A stretch of DNA of 64,000 bases from Dactylorhiza incarnata (GCA_033032865.1 JAWHQI010000005.1:10254001-10318000), one strand, 5' to 3'. Shown: positions 10,421-22,310, numbered from the stretch's first letter. Notes: generated by a model not told the origin, from the letters alone. Program-made: numbers and translations.

Positions 10421-11094
10421 ATGATGATTCGTGTTTCTACCTAGAAGATTGTTTTGAAAACGAATTTTATTCACTTCCTGAGTTAGTCTCCTCATCGAGT
10501 AACGATTCCGAGCTCGCCGAGCTCTTTTGTCTAGAAGAAGTTTCTCGCTCCACACCACCCGAGCCACTTTATTTAGAAAATTAAAAATTAAAACTTCGTA
10601 TGAAGAGCCACCGGTTTTTGAATTGAAGCAACTCCCCCCTCACCTTAAATATTAATTCTTAGAGAAAAATTCCAAGCTATCCGTTATCATATCATCCGAA
10701 CTGAGTGTTTCAGAAATTTCTGAATTGACTGTCGTCTTAAGCAATCACCGCCATGCAATTGCGTGGCAAATATCTTATATCATTGGGATCAACCCTTCCT
10801 TCTGCACTCACAAAATCTTCCTTGAAGATAATTTCTGCAACGTAGTCCATCCTCTATGACGGCTAAACCCGAATATGAAAGTAGTCGTTAAGGCTTAAGT
10901 TAGCAAACTTTTAGATGCAGGAATCATCTACCCGATCTTGGATTGTACTTGGGTTATCCCAGTACAAGTCGTTCCAAAGAAAGGCGGCATAACGGTAGAT
11001 GCGAATGAAAATAATAAATTGATCCCAACCCGCACTGTCACGGGTTGGCGGATGTGCATAGATTATCGAAAACTAAACGATGCCACACATAAGG
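10421..11094 (+). pseudogene. Truncated Athila-like RT, copy 1
   Basis: After a degenerate linker, the start of an Athila RT can be read around 10915-11094: AGIIYPI, QVVPKKGGITV, NNKLIPTRTVTGWRMCIDYR and KLNDATHK. It stops dead at that Lys codon and is followed directly by GTGTAACATCCC. The palm motifs, RNase H and integrase are absent. The same breakpoint occurs in copy 2. Confidence 0.8.
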
Positions 11095-11262
11095 TGTAAC
11101 ATCCCATTTCCTACTAAACCCCTTAACTTCAAATAGGGTAGGGCATGTGGTGTGTGAGATGGGTTTGAGCTAGGTAATGACCTTAGGTCACACTGAATTG
11201 AGAGAACTTCAAAATGGTCCACTAGAGGAGGAAAACGATGAGGAGCCCTCCGATTTGCATGG
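11095..11262 (+). repeat. LTR-like start TGTAACATCC, copy 1
   Basis: It begins TGTAACATCCCATTTC, typical of long plant gypsy LTRs, and is about 90% identical by eye to 18315-18478. No polypurine tract precedes it. It ends where Gag-only element sequence begins. Confidence 0.6.
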
Positions 11263-11720
11263 AGGTGATACAGATACATAACTAGATGTTGAAGGTGTGC
11301 TACCATATGTAGGAGTTGGGATGATCCGGATCTCCGGCTCATCATCCTCGTCTACTTGGCGAAGAAACTCAGCACAATCCTTCAAGGCATTGTCTGTGCT
11401 CAGACAAAACATACATTATTTTGTATTCTTCTTTGGTCCAAATAGGGTCGGAGATGAATTCAAAAATGGTATCTGCGGGGTAGAATGATAACCATAAGAC
11501 TTATGCATACTGTAAAGGGTACCATGTGATATCAGCGTCCGATACATTGAGTCTAAGGTACTAGGGGCACCATCTCCCGATGGGCATCTATCACTAGCCT
11601 GAGAGATATCTCCACACCAGTGGCAGCGGATGTTGAATGCAGCCCACATTGCATAAAGATACTCAGATTCTACAGAAAGTCCCAAATGTGCAATATACTA
11701 CACCTAGCAATAAACAATTG
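11263..11720 (-). pseudogene. Gag-like zinc-knuckle ORF remnant
   Basis: Two frames carry parts homologous to the ORF split at 56064/44406. The upstream part has CHWCGDISQASDRC (first knuckle region), and the downstream part has CLSTDNALKDC followed by DEDDEPEIRIIPTPTYGS. In the second knuckle the His position reads Asn (DNALKDC against DHALKDC), so this knuckle is damaged. A frame change near 11410-11420 separates the parts. No pol sequence is present. Confidence 0.65.
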
Positions 11721-11830
11721 CAACACCCTATAATAAAAATAAGAAAAAGGGATAAAAATCAAACAAAGAAAAATAAAGGAAATCTTTACAAGAAATTTTC
11801 CTAACAAAAGAATCACAGCGCCAGTTACAA

Positions 11831-11848
11831 TCCCCGACAATGATGCCA
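11831..11848 (-). other. Mutated tRNA-Asp primer site
   Basis: On the minus strand it reads TGGCATCATTGTCGGGGA. It differs from the standard TGGCGCCGTTGCCGGGGA at three positions, all transitions of the kind expected from cytosine deamination. Confidence 0.75.
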
Positions 11849-11854
11849 AAAACT

Positions 11855-13400
11855 TGACACGCTTATGGCAAGTGCACCGATCGTACAAGTAATAAATGAT
11901 GGGAGGGACTCCCTGAATATCATTCTCAGAGTTTTGCAAGTTAGGGTGTATGAATTCTCGTCAGGGAAATTGATTATAAAGATTCTTATGCAAATAATAA
12001 AAGGAGGGGGGTTGATCTTTGGTTTCCTAAATTAACTACAGAGAAATAAAATGCGGGCCTAAAGCACCGCTTCGCTTGGCAGGATGGAATGCAGGACTCA
12101 ATGCCATGCTTCGGTAAGCAGGTGGATGAGAAGGATACCAGAGTGAGGGTCATAGGCACCTCAACACGGGTCACGCAACTAGTAATTACTAGTGCGGTGC
12201 ACAGCGGAGCGGTGGAATGGATGGTGGAATGGGGTGCTCCTCAACTTGCATAAACCACAATAAATCTCATCGAAATGAAATTACATTAACTTAAACAGGA
12301 GGTTTATGAACATCATCCATAACAACATACATCCATAAGGAAGAACTAAAACAACACACAAGGGTAAAGAGTAAACCCAAGCTCGAAGACTCGCTGAAGG
12401 TTCTCAGTCGGAATCGTCGGGTTGTCAAGCCGCGTCCAAGCTCGGTCTTCAGTTGTCGTCCGGGGTCCGGAGGAGCTGTCACCTTCCTCTACTTTACCTG
12501 TCTTCTACGTGGTTCAGCTCAAGCTAGCTATTCTTGGAGATACCTTGAATGTAGCAGAAATCTTCCGTTAATGGTGCTCTTGAGCACGTGGATGGTGGAG
12601 GAGGCCGAGGAGGAACCTTTGGCAGAAGATTTGCAGGAAAATGGTTGTCGAAGCTTCTCCTAGGGTGAACGGTGGTGTAGAGGTGAAATAGAACTGGAGC
12701 AGAAAATGGCGGGCTCCCGAGTGTTTTTTCCCGCCTTTTTCCAATCAGCAGATTTCCTGGCTTAAATACTAAAACAGCAGAAATTAAGTAACGTATGGTC
12801 GAACGCACGACCGTTCGTTTCCCATGCATTATTAACGAAAAAGATATGGCTTGAGGAAGAAGAAACAGCGCCCGTGTGTTTTACTCACGCACGGTCGAAG
12901 CAGCCCGTGCGTAAAAATGGACGACCTATCCCAAATGGCCTATAAAACCAGGCTTAACATGAGATCGTGCATTTCCTTCGCGCACGGGCAATTGCCCGTG
13001 CGTACTTACACACGATAAAAGACAGATCATCATTTTCTACCACTGATGAAGGCGCACGACCACAGCCGTCCGTGCAATAAGGAAAAACGCACGACCGTGC
13101 AATATATATAAACATGATTTCTGGGTAAAATATGATGATCCATCCACCTCCATGAAAATCAACACGGCTGGGAATACCCTTCCAGCTCAATATAAATACA
13201 TAAAAAAGGTTACGGAGCACCATGTGCTTACCCCCAACAACAAGAAATGCAAAAGCAAACAAAGACGGGCATAAATAGTGCACATAGCACGAAAGTGATA
13301 AAAAGAGAAATACAAGCAATTATGGCTCAAAAAGGACGTGCATAATAGTGAAAACTAGACCGGATGAGTCCATAAAATGGTATAGAAATGGGACTCATCA
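11855..13400 (-). repeat. 5' LTR of the truncated Gag-only element
   Basis: The plus strand starts TGACACGC and ends ACTCATCA, matching the ends of the LTRs at 28628-30086 and 56556-57999. It contains a cluster of CGCACG palindromes (12790-13100), including a perfect 22-bp palindrome at 12981-13002 with arms CGCACGGGCAA. Confidence 0.8.
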
Positions 13401-15389
13401 GTGCCCTGTTGGTAAAGGGTCAAGGATGTGCTTGGGATCAACGAGAGGTCATCATTTCCTTGCAATGAAGTAAAACACACTTAGGGTTTGTAAGTATAAC
13501 AATAATAATAGTCTGGTTAAGGATAGACATCAATAAGAATAAGTGCCTTGGAAAGAGAGCCTTGGGGTTCAGACCATCTTAGCTCCTAGTACCACTGCGA
13601 GCTCCTCAAAGGGCAGTCCTCGGGAAGTCTAAGATTAACCCTAAACTGTAGGTGTAAACTGGTTTGCAAGTTTAACTTAATAATTCACTCACCCACATCC
13701 CATTGCTATGGGTGGTTAGTTCGTTTGGTCTTACGAGCAGTAGGCTCGGTGGTTGTAGGTACGGACAGGTTAGTCCGGTGAGTTGGTGGCTCGGAAGGTT
13801 GTTGTGACAGACGGGTTAGTCCGGGGGACTATGGCTCAAAAATATATGGTAATCATAATTGCATGTGCATAAAGGTGGTGGGTCTTCGGTATTGGATGGT
13901 CATTTGCACCGACGTCGATAGGATGACTCGGCAGGTGTGGTTATCACTTAGCCAAGGAAATGTCTGGTGGACCAGCTAGCAAGAGTACGCAGGCGCTCCA
14001 TGGTTGTGTTCTTCGCATTGAGGCATACGAAAGGTTTAGTTTAGGTAGTGCGAATAACAACCTAGAGGTGGGAGAGGCCCAACCCACTGCCTCTGTTTGC
14101 CACAACAGAGGTATCCTGGGAGTTTTGCTAGCTCCAAAAAGGGGGAACTAAAGGTCAGTGCGCATAGAGATGAGTGTGTGTGTTGCACCTGTATGAACAT
14201 ATCATTAAATTTCATAACATAACATAGTATAGCACAATCATTACATTTAAACCCCTACCCCTATCGTATAAATTGGTATGGGACTTCTTATATGATAGGC
14301 CTTGCTAAACGACCCCTTGGTCTATAGGTCTGTATGGGCTTTCCTATAAATCAAGGTTACTCTTCTACACTTGTCTTTACTTACATACTTTACCTGTGGT
14401 TATAGAGGTAGTTGTTGCCTTACTTGTTACTGTCTTACTTACTATTCTACATTTATATATACTTGTGTAGTGGTAAACATTTCTTGTAGACTTGGTCCAT
14501 TGTCATCTGCTTTGATATATACCCCTTGATGTCCTTCCACTTCATTCCTCCCGCACAGTGCCTAGGAGCCACTAGGGAGGGGTGGGGGAAACATGGCTTA
14601 GTCTTTTGTCTAACGATCGGTGGACCATATTATTTTTGGGGATCGAGGAGCAGCACCAAGAGACGCAACACCACCAGAGGCCAGTGTAGTTGGAGGTGGG
14701 CCAGTCTAGTAGAGGAGTAGCAGCTGCTGGGACTATGTACGACCTTTAGTAGTTTTGCTTCCGCCAGTGATTTTGTAATGAGGACATGATGTACTGGGAA
14801 GGAGCCCATTTATTATTCTATCTTATTGTTTAGTTACTCTTGCTATGCGGACATTGTGTTTTTATACTATAACATGTGACGCGGACTTAGTTTACACTGT
14901 TATACTTCTATTTTCTTGTGTGATCGATATTGCCGGCAGGATCGACGTTTTGTAGTGACAACCTTCTCGGGTGTTGGTGTCACCGCAAAGCAGTGGTTCT
15001 GGGCATAAGACCCGGTTGCAAAGCAAAAAAGGTGTTTTAAAGTTTACTTAAAAGGAATTAGATTTATCTTTATCTTCTCTTGATTATTCTCACTCCAAGG
15101 TGATTTAAGATTGAGCACTAATCCTTTTAACCATCACCTAAACCTTAGTTAATTTGCAATTGTCTTTCTTTTTAGTTAAGTAAAACCATAAAAACTTATT
15201 AGATAAGATAATTATTTCCTCATCAAAGTAGAAGTAATCAATGCGCCACGAGGAATACGATCTTTGTATTTTTATTATATCTTATACTATAGAAGATAAA
15301 GTACACATGCCTTCATGGGATATAGTTTTGGAAAACATCATCAACCTTCGCTTTGCAAACCAATCAAAAATAAAAAATTTTAAATATCA
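13401..15389 (+). repeat. Long-LTR sequence leading to block copy 2
   Basis: The stretch contains a diverged 71-nt motif (13562-13631), a GGTTAGTCCG-rich part (13740-13830) and a GCTAGCTCCAAAAAGGGGGA block (14130) that recur in diverged form at 60530-61186. From 14735 it is nearly identical to 7265-7918 and ends AAATATCA at 15389, seven bases before the primer site. No gene is seen in it. It is the flank into which the truncated Gag-only element had inserted. Confidence 0.6.
13562..13631 (+). promoter_or_regulatory. Conserved 70-nt motif, diverged copy
   Basis: It runs from TTGGGGTTCAGACCATC to CTCGGGAAGTCTA and aligns without large gaps to 8051-8121, 15525-15595 and 60547-60616. The outer TGG/CCA pairing is kept. 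Confidence 0.55.
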
Positions 15390-15395
15390 GGTTTT

Positions 15396-15413
15396 TGGCG
15401 CCGTTGCCGGGGA
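15396..15413 (+). other. tRNA-Asp primer binding site, copy 2
   Basis: TGGCGCCGTTGCCGGGGA is the standard plant site for priming by tRNA-Asp, used by Athila-type elements. It lies seven bases after the LTR end at 15389. Confidence 0.9.
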
Positions 15414-15524
15414 CTTGCTCAGATATTTTGAAAAGAGGATAACTATTAATTATCATTTTCTTTTTCTCTCTTTTTCTAGTTTCAAAAATCTTAAAGGTGT
15501 AATTTAAATATTGAAAAGGGACGT

Positions 15525-15595
15525 TTGGGCTATCATCCCATCACACCTCTTAGTATCGGTGAGAACCCCTCACGGGGTATACCTCAGGAAGTCCA
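15525..15595 (+). promoter_or_regulatory. 71-nt conserved leader motif, copy 2
   Basis: This has the same length and position relative to primer site and Gag as copy 1. Here the second stem region reads CCCC-TCAC-GGGG. Confidence 0.7.
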
Positions 15596-15727
15596 ACACT
15601 AACTTAATCCGCCTAAAAAGAAAAAATATATAATAATTAAGGTTTTTCTATTTCTTTTATTTTATTATTTTGTCTCCTTTCTATTTCTCTTTCTTTTTTG
15701 TCCTCTCCCCTTTCATTTTTCTAGTGT

Positions 15728-16910
15728 ATGACCCGAGGTAGCTCTTCGAATATTCTTTTAATCCAGAGATCGAGCGAACCTTTTTGCGGCGCCACCATTC
15801 TCGTGATCAGGATACGCACTTAAAATTCGAAGAGTCGATTGGGGACACTACCATTGAAAATATGGAACCTAACGCGCCTAATCCTAATGAGGCCCAGCAA
15901 AGAACCATGTCCTATTATGCGTGGACAAATTAGGAAGGCACACAGTCAAGAATTATTCGACCCGCGGTGGCAAATTATAACATTGAGATCAAGTATGTCA
16001 TCATACAAATGGTGAACAATCGGTCACCTTCGATGGTCTGCCGGATGAAGATCCAAAATTCTCATATTTATAATTTTCTCGAAATTGCGACACATTCAAA
16101 ATCAATGGCATCACCGATAACGCCATTTGATTATGTCTCTTTCCTTTTTCATTGTGGTCTAAGGCCAAGTAGTGGTTGGGCTCCCTTCCTAAGGAGTCCA
16201 TCACCACATGGGCCGATATGGCAGAAAAATTTCTCACTAAATATTTCCCGCCTGCAAAGACCGCAAAAATGCGTACAGATATTGTGTTATTTATGCTAAT
16301 CGACTCAGAGACTCTATATGATACATGGGAACGCTTCAAGGAGCTTTTGCGTAGATTCCCTCACCACGCACTTCCTACTTGGCAACAAGTACACATATTT
16401 TGTAATGGCTTGAATTTCCAAACTAGGCAAATGAATGATGCGGTCGTCGGGGTGCGTTAAATAAAAACAACACGGAGGACATTCAAGTGCTTTTGAAAAA
16501 ATGGACATGAATGCATACCAATGGAATCTGGCCCGAGCACGGCCTAACAAGCAAGTCGGTATTTTTGAAATAGGCACTACTTCAAATTTGGCTTTACAAG
16601 TTGTGCGCTTAACAAAGCAAGTGGCGGAGATGTCTCTTCCTCCGCCACTCCTCCTTGTCCTAATCATGTTGTAATCGAAGAGCAGGTTGACTACATGGGA
16701 AATCCTCCTCGGCCTTCCTATAACCCAAACTACGCTCCGTACAACAACACCTACAATGCGGGTTATAGGAATCATCTGAATTTCACCTAGAGCAACCAAG
16801 GAAATGCTCAGTGTCTTATGAATCTTAATCGACCCCCTAATCAACTTCATAATCTGAATCCCCCTCTAAATTTTAATCCTCCAAGTTTTCCACCGCGACA
16901 TCAAAGGCAA
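15728..16910 (+). pseudogene. Athila-like gag remnant, copy 2
   Basis: The ATG at 15728 opens MTRGSSSNI, as in copy 1. Visible blocks are PITPFDYVSFLFHCGLRPSS (shifted frame), TWERFKELLRRFPHHALPTW and GLNFQTRQMNDAV, then an Asn-rich tail. Stops and frame changes are numerous. Compared with copy 1, about 240 bp around the coiled-coil tail are deleted near 16905, between short CAAAGG/CAAGG matches. Confidence 0.78.
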
Positions 16911-17025
16911 GGTATTTACTTCGCCTCCTCCTCCCATTTTATCTTCAAATTTGCCCGCTACGATAGCTCTGCATGCTTCTAGTTCAAATATTATGTATCC
17001 GTCTAAGATTAGTTGCTAGTGCGTA

Positions 17026-17640
17026 GTGAAAAATTACAAACATTTTTTAATTTTTTTAAAACAAATTCATATTAATGTACCCATCTGTGAGGCTATCCCT
17101 CAAATGCCGAAGTATGCGAAATATCTCAAGGAGTTGCTCTCCAATAAAAAGAAACTAGAAGATATTTCACATATTTCCTTAAACGCAGAATGCTCAGCAG
17201 TTATACTTAACATATTGCCCCAAAAAGCAAATGACCTGGCACGGTTCTCCATCCCGTGTCTATTTGGCAATTCGTTAGTAAAACACACCTTAGCTGATCT
17301 TAGAGCAGGTATCAATCTCATGCCTTTTTCATTATTTAAAAAATTATGTTTAGAAAATCCTAGACCTACCCGAATGAGTATCCAACACGAAGATCATTCA
17401 TTAAAATATCCAGTCGGGATAGTGGAGGACGTGCTCATTAAGGTTGACAAGTTCATCTTTCCGGTGGACTTTGTCATTCTTGACGTCGAAGAGGATGTCG
17501 AAGTACCCCCATACTCGTCCGCCCCTTCCTTGCCACCTCCTGCGTGATTATAAACGTAAGTAACAGGAAGCTCCTCCTACGGGTTGGAGATGATGAAGTT
17601 ACTTTTAATATAAATCCCTCAATGCGAAATAATCTAGAGA
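17026..17640 (+). pseudogene. Athila-like protease remnant, copy 2
   Basis: The region encodes INLMPFSLFKKLCLENP, KYPVGIVEDVLIKVDKF and VDFVILDVEEDVEVPP, matching the nested Athila protease. The catalytic loop reads DLRAGINLMP where the Athila copy has DLGASINLMP, so the Asp is kept but the glycine after it is lost. The C-terminal part continues in another frame after 17547. Confidence 0.75.
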
Positions 17641-18314
17641 ATGACGATTCGTGTTTCTACCTAGAAGATTGTTTTGAAAATGAATTTTATTCACTTCCTG
17701 AGTTAGTCTCCTCATCGAGTAATGATTCCGAGCTCGCCGAGCTCTTTTGTCTGGAAGAAGTTTCTCACTCCACACCACTCGAGCCACTATATTTAGAAAA
17801 ATTAAAAAATAAAATTTTGTATGAAGAGCCACTGGTTTTTGAATTGAAGCAACTCCCCCTCACCTTAAATATTTATTCTTAGAGAAAAATTCCAAGCTAT
17901 CCGTTATCATATCATCCGAACTGAGTGTTTCAGAAATTTCTGAATTGAGTGTAGTCTTAAGCAATCACCGCCATGCAATTGCGTGGCAAATATCTTATAT
18001 CAAAGGGATCAACCCATCCTTCTGCACTCACAAAATCTTCCTTGAAGATAATTTCTGCAACATAGTCCATCCTCTATGACGGCTAAACCCGAATATGAAA
18101 GTAGTCGTTAAGGCGTATATGTTAGCAAACTTTTAGATGTGTGAATCATCTCTCGATCTCGGATTGTACTTGGGTTAGCCTAGTACAAGTCGTTCCAAAG
18201 AAAAGCGGCGTAACGGTAGATGCGAATGAAAACAATGAATTGATCCTAACTCGTACTGTCACGGGTTGGCGAATGTGCATAGATTATCGAAAACTAAACA
18301 ATGCCACACATAAG
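17641..18314 (+). pseudogene. Truncated Athila-like RT and linker, copy 2
   Basis: An acidic linker (17641-17880) is followed by a decayed RT start: QVVPKKSGVTV, VTGWRMCIDYRKLNNATHK. The fragment ends at the same Lys codon as copy 1 and joins GTGTAACATCC. No RT active site, RNase H or integrase follows. Confidence 0.75.
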
Positions 18315-18478
18315 GTGTAACATCCTATTTCTTACTAGACCCCTTAACTTCAATTAGGGTAGGACATATGGTGTGTGAGATGGGTTTGATCTAGATAATG
18401 ACCTTAGGTCACATTGAATTGAGAGAACTTACATGTGGTCCACTAGAGGAGGAAAATGATGAGGAGCCCTCCGATCTG
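18315..18478 (+). repeat. LTR-like start TGTAACATCC, copy 2
   Basis: It is homologous to 11095-11262 up to about 18478 and diverges after CGATCTGCAT. Confidence 0.6.
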
Positions 18479-18540
18479 CATCAAGATTAGTGCAGGAATT
18501 AATTGTATCAGGTAAGGATCGTCGGGATTGGATATAAAGT

Positions 18541-18990
18541 AAAAATCGACAGGTGATCCCATCGATCGACGGGACATCCCGTCGATTGAATTAGTTGTAT
18601 CAAGTAAAAATTGATGGGTGGTCCCGTCGATCGATGGGACACCCGATCGATGGAATTAATTGGCTGTCAAGTAAAAATCAACGGGTGGTCCCGTTGATCG
18701 ACGGGACATACCGTCGATGGAATTATTTCTGTCAAGTAAAAATGGACGGGTGGTCCCGTCGATCGACGGGACATCCCATCGATGGAATTAATTGTATCTA
18801 GTAAAAATCGATGGGTGGTCCTGTTGATTGATGGGACATCCTATCGATGGAATTAATTATATGGTTTAGGAAAAATTGACGGATGGTCCCGTCAATTGAT
18901 GGGACATCTCGTCCATCGTTGGGCCTGGCAGTCAAAGTGGAAATCGATGAGGCATTCCGTCGATCGACGGGACCTCCCGTCGATCGACGA
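18541..18990 (+). repeat. 65-bp minisatellite of GTCGATCGAC palindromes
   Basis: AAAAAT-GA units begin near 18541, 18606, 18673, 18738, 18803, 18871 and 18939, spaced 65-68 bp. Each holds a palindrome of the form CCCGTCGATCGACGGG or a decayed version. The array lies in the long-LTR scaffold and ends 12 bp before the CACTA element. Confidence 0.88.
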
Positions 18991-19002
18991 GAACCCACCC
19001 CC

Positions 19003-19020
19003 CACTACAACAAACTGCAC
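19003..19020 (+). repeat. CACTA left terminal inverted repeat
   Basis: CACTACAACAAACTGCAC, perfectly complementary to 28369-28386. Confidence 0.97.
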
Positions 19021-19330
19021 CTGTTGTAAGGACAGAAATATAACTAAAACACAGTTTGTTACTAATAGTTATATTTAGTAACAAATTTTTGTTGTTGTTA
19101 CAAAAAAGTATTTTTTTGTAACAAATATTTTAAATTTTGTTACAATAATAATTAATTCGTTACTATAACTGTAAGTATTTGTAACAACACTAATGTTACG
19201 TTACAAATAGAAAACTTTTCTCACAATAAGTATCAATTGTAACCACATCATGAAAGTTTTTTGTGACAAAAACATTGTCCTTACTAATAGTAATATTTTA
19301 TTATTAAAGTTTTGTTACAAAAAAATATCA
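19021..19330 (+). promoter_or_regulatory. CACTA left subterminal repeats
   Basis: About nine GTTAC/GTAAC motifs in both orientations occur in the first 200 bp (for example GTTACTAATAG, TAGTAACAAAT, TTGTTACAAAA). These are likely transposase-binding sites. Confidence 0.7.
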
Positions 19331-19411
19331 TATTTTATTTTCAATTTTTGTACAATTTTATTATCAAAGTTTTGAATTCTTATTTTTTTTTGAAAAAAAA
19401 AAACAAATTGT

Positions 19412-19552
19412 ATGCGCGCGACAGTACCCCGCCTCGATAGTGCTCTAACGCGACGACAGTACTCCTATAGCTCGCAAACATCCGTGCGCGGCTATCGCAG
19501 ATATGTGGTACTATTGCGATATGTATTTTTGCGCGTACGGGGGTTTTTATAA
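19412..19552 (+). repeat. Duplicated GC-rich segment inside CACTA, copy 1
   Basis: It shares ordered blocks with 21383-21511: CAGTACCCC-GCCTCGA, ACGCGAC, CTCGCAAAC, GTGGTACTA and ACGGGGGTTT. The rest of the left arm is AT-rich, so these stand out in composition. Confidence 0.7.
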
Positions 19553-19739
19553 ATTTTTAACTTTTTATAAAAAAATTTCTGCCTCTCTCCCATGCAGCTC
19601 TCTCTCTCTCTCATGAATGAATGAAATATACGGATGAAAATTTCCCTACATAAAATTTTGAACAAAACAAAACTAAAAATTAAAAATATATTAAATGTAA
19701 AAATGAATGCAAATTAATATGACATTAATTTTTTAATAT

Positions 19740-20090
19740 AATTTTGGAATTAAAATAAAATCACGCACGAACCCGCGTGCACACAAATGCGTAATCTCGC
19801 GCGCATGCAAATGCGCTCTCGCGCACACGCAAATGCACTCTCGCACGCACACAAATGCACTCTCGTGCGTGTAGTTTTCCTTTTTTTGCTTGAGAGCTAG
19901 AGCGTATTGCATGTGTCGGGGCTCAAACACAGACACATGCACACACACAGACACGGACAACCAAACACACAAACATCCATTTGCGAGCTATAGCAATGTC
20001 TTTCACGTACGGTCGCCGCCGTTGTCTCCCATCTCTTCGACGGTCGCCGTCGCCGTCACCTCTCTCTTCCACGGCCGCCACCATCGTCGT
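19740..20090. other. Decayed Cys/His-rich low-complexity stretch, no gene
   Basis: Repeats of AATGCGCTCTCGCGCACACG occur around 19785-19875 and CGTCGCCGTCG-type triplets around 20010-20080. Possible reading frames are low-complexity and no gene is called. Confidence 0.4.
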
Positions 20091-20539
20091 TACAATAAAT
20101 ATATTAAATTTTAAAACGAATGAAAACTTGTTACTATTTTTTTAATATAAATTCATAATAAAAATAAAGATCATATATAGTAACTTTAAATTTGCTAATG
20201 ATTTCTTATCTATTTAAACATAAAATATAATAGTCAAATCGCTAAGTGTTTGTTGGGCGCGTGGGCATGTATTTGATTTATGTGTAATATATTAGTATTG
20301 AGGATTAGAAATTCAATTTTGGCATTCAACGCGATTGAATTGAAACAAATACAGGCATTGAGGCTGAAGCCCATGACTTTGACCTAAAAAAAATATCGCC
20401 AATTTTTACCTTCCCCATTGGTTTTTCGTAGAATCGAGCATTTTCGGCCGCATGCGTAATATTTGTCGACCGGACGGGTCTTTTTGTCCGTGCGATTTTT
20501 TTTTGCTTGAGAGAGCGTTTTCCGTTGGGGCACATATTT

Positions 20540-20760
20540 CTTGGAAGCACATTTGTATAAAATTTTATATAATTCTTTATAAAACGGGTTTATAAAACGT
20601 TTTTAGAAAAAATTATATAAAGTTTTTATAAAAAATTTATATAAAGTTTTTATATAAAATGTTTTATATAAAGTTTCTTTATACAAAATTCTTATAACAC
20701 TTTATAAAAAAGTTTATATAAAATTTTTATAGAACTTTAAAAATATTTTTATAAAGGTTT
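20540..20760 (+). repeat. AT-rich palindromic repeats
   Basis: Runs of TTTATATAAAGTTTTTATA and variants recur every 20-30 bp. Each half is nearly self-complementary, so single strands could fold into many short stems. Confidence 0.7.
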
Positions 20761-21393
20761 TTTTGTCTCTCCCTTTCTATGGAGGAAAATTTTGTTCCAT
20801 AAAATTTTGCAAAATACAAATCTAAAAATTAAAAACATATTAAATTTAAAAAAGAATGCAAATATGACATTAATTAATTTACATTAGTTTTTGCCCGAGC
20901 ACATATTTTATGCTCAGTCGCGCGTTTCGCACTAGCATGCATTTTTGACCGGTATGCGCGAGATGACTATTAAATATCGTAACATGAAAATATCTAATGT
21001 AACTTTTAATTTTTACAACGACGTTATTTTTGTAGCGTAGTTTAAGAAAATTAAATGAGACTAAAGATTTTAACTTTTATACTTTTTTGGGAGAAACACA
21101 CATTTTTCTTACGGGCGCGCAAGAGATCACCCCCGTGTACTGTCGCAAAAAAATTAAATCTAAAAACATGTCATATCGAATGTTAGGATACGTATTTTAA
21201 TAAAAATAGATGTAATGAAAACAATAAATACATGTCATATCTATTGATAAATAAACCATGCTGTTTAATAAGAATTACTTTTTAAATAAGATTATTTACT
21301 TTTTAAATAAGAATTAACTCTGCCCATTTTTGCGCTCTTGGATGCTCGATCAACTAACAGTGCACAGGAAGCTCATGTTCCCCGCACGATAGT

Positions 21394-21560
21394 ACCCCCG
21401 CCTCGACAGTGCCACAACGCGACAACACTCCTACAACTCGCAAACCCTCGCGCACAACTGTCGGAGACTTGTGGTACTACAACGGCATGAGTATTTTCGT
21501 GCACGGGGGTTTGCTAGCTGCATGAGTGTTGTCGCGCTGGGGCACTATCGAGATGGGGGT
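21394..21560. repeat. Imperfect inverted repeat, 37-nt arms
   Basis: The arms 21394-21430 and 21524-21560 are complementary at 32 of 37 positions by hand alignment, with a 93-nt spacer. The left arm belongs to the segment that is also duplicated at 19412-19552. Confidence 0.8.
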
Positions 21561-21564
21561 AATG

Positions 21565-22010
21565 TCGCACATATACACACACAATCACACACACGCACAC
21601 ACAAACGCATAACACAGACACACAAACAAAAACAAGCACACACTGACATAGCCACACATAGACACACAAACACATGCACACACATGCATAAACACACATA
21701 GCTAGAGATCACACAGACACAGACACACACTCACGCAGACACAGATACAGACAGACACAGACACACAAACACAGACATAGACACGCAGACATAGACACAA
21801 ACATAGACACATGCACACACACAGGCACACACACACACACATAGCTGGAGATCACACAGAGACAGACAAAGACACAGACAGATATAAACACACAGACACA
21901 GACACACAAATACAGACACAGACATAGACAAATACAGACATAGACAGACATAGAAAAACACACACTAACATACACTTACACGAACACACATACACACGAA
22001 CACACACACA

Positions 22011-22048
<38 letters not shown>

Positions 22049-22197
22049 GACACACACACACACACACACAGACAGAGACACACATACACACACAGACACA
22101 CAGACACAAACATAGACAGACACAGACAGACACAGACACAGACACACAAACAGACACACACACACAGACACACAGACACACACACAGACACACACAC

Positions 22198-22238
<41 letters not shown>

Positions 22239-22310
22239 TGACAATCAATCGTCGGGCTTCACACACACACAACACACACACACGACACACACACACGACA
22301 ATCAATCGAC
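21565..22310 (+). repeat. CA-rich microsatellite
   Basis: About 700 bp of CACACA and CACAGACA repeats occur, with two short interruptions of GATCACACAGA at 21706 and 21850. Long reading frames here (Cys/Val/Ser only) are by-products of the repeat. Confidence 0.95.

Larger units (their letters stand above)
11263..13400 (-). mobile_element. Truncated Gag-only LTR element
   Basis: This is a relative of the element at 28628-57999, on the minus strand. It keeps its 5' LTR (11855-13400), a mutated tRNA-Asp primer site and part of the Gag-like ORF, and loses everything downstream. The break at about 11262 falls after the residues VSVSPP, aligning with TYVRPP in the other copy. No 3' LTR or target duplication remains. 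Confidence 0.8.

Noticed and set aside
7925..15413. Primer sites as tRNA genes
   Set aside because: Only the 18 bases complementary to the tRNA 3' end are present, with no cloverleaf.
7265..18478. The two similar blocks as an assembly duplication
   Set aside because: They differ by many substitutions, a deletion of about 240 bp and a poly-C expansion, so they are separate old copies.
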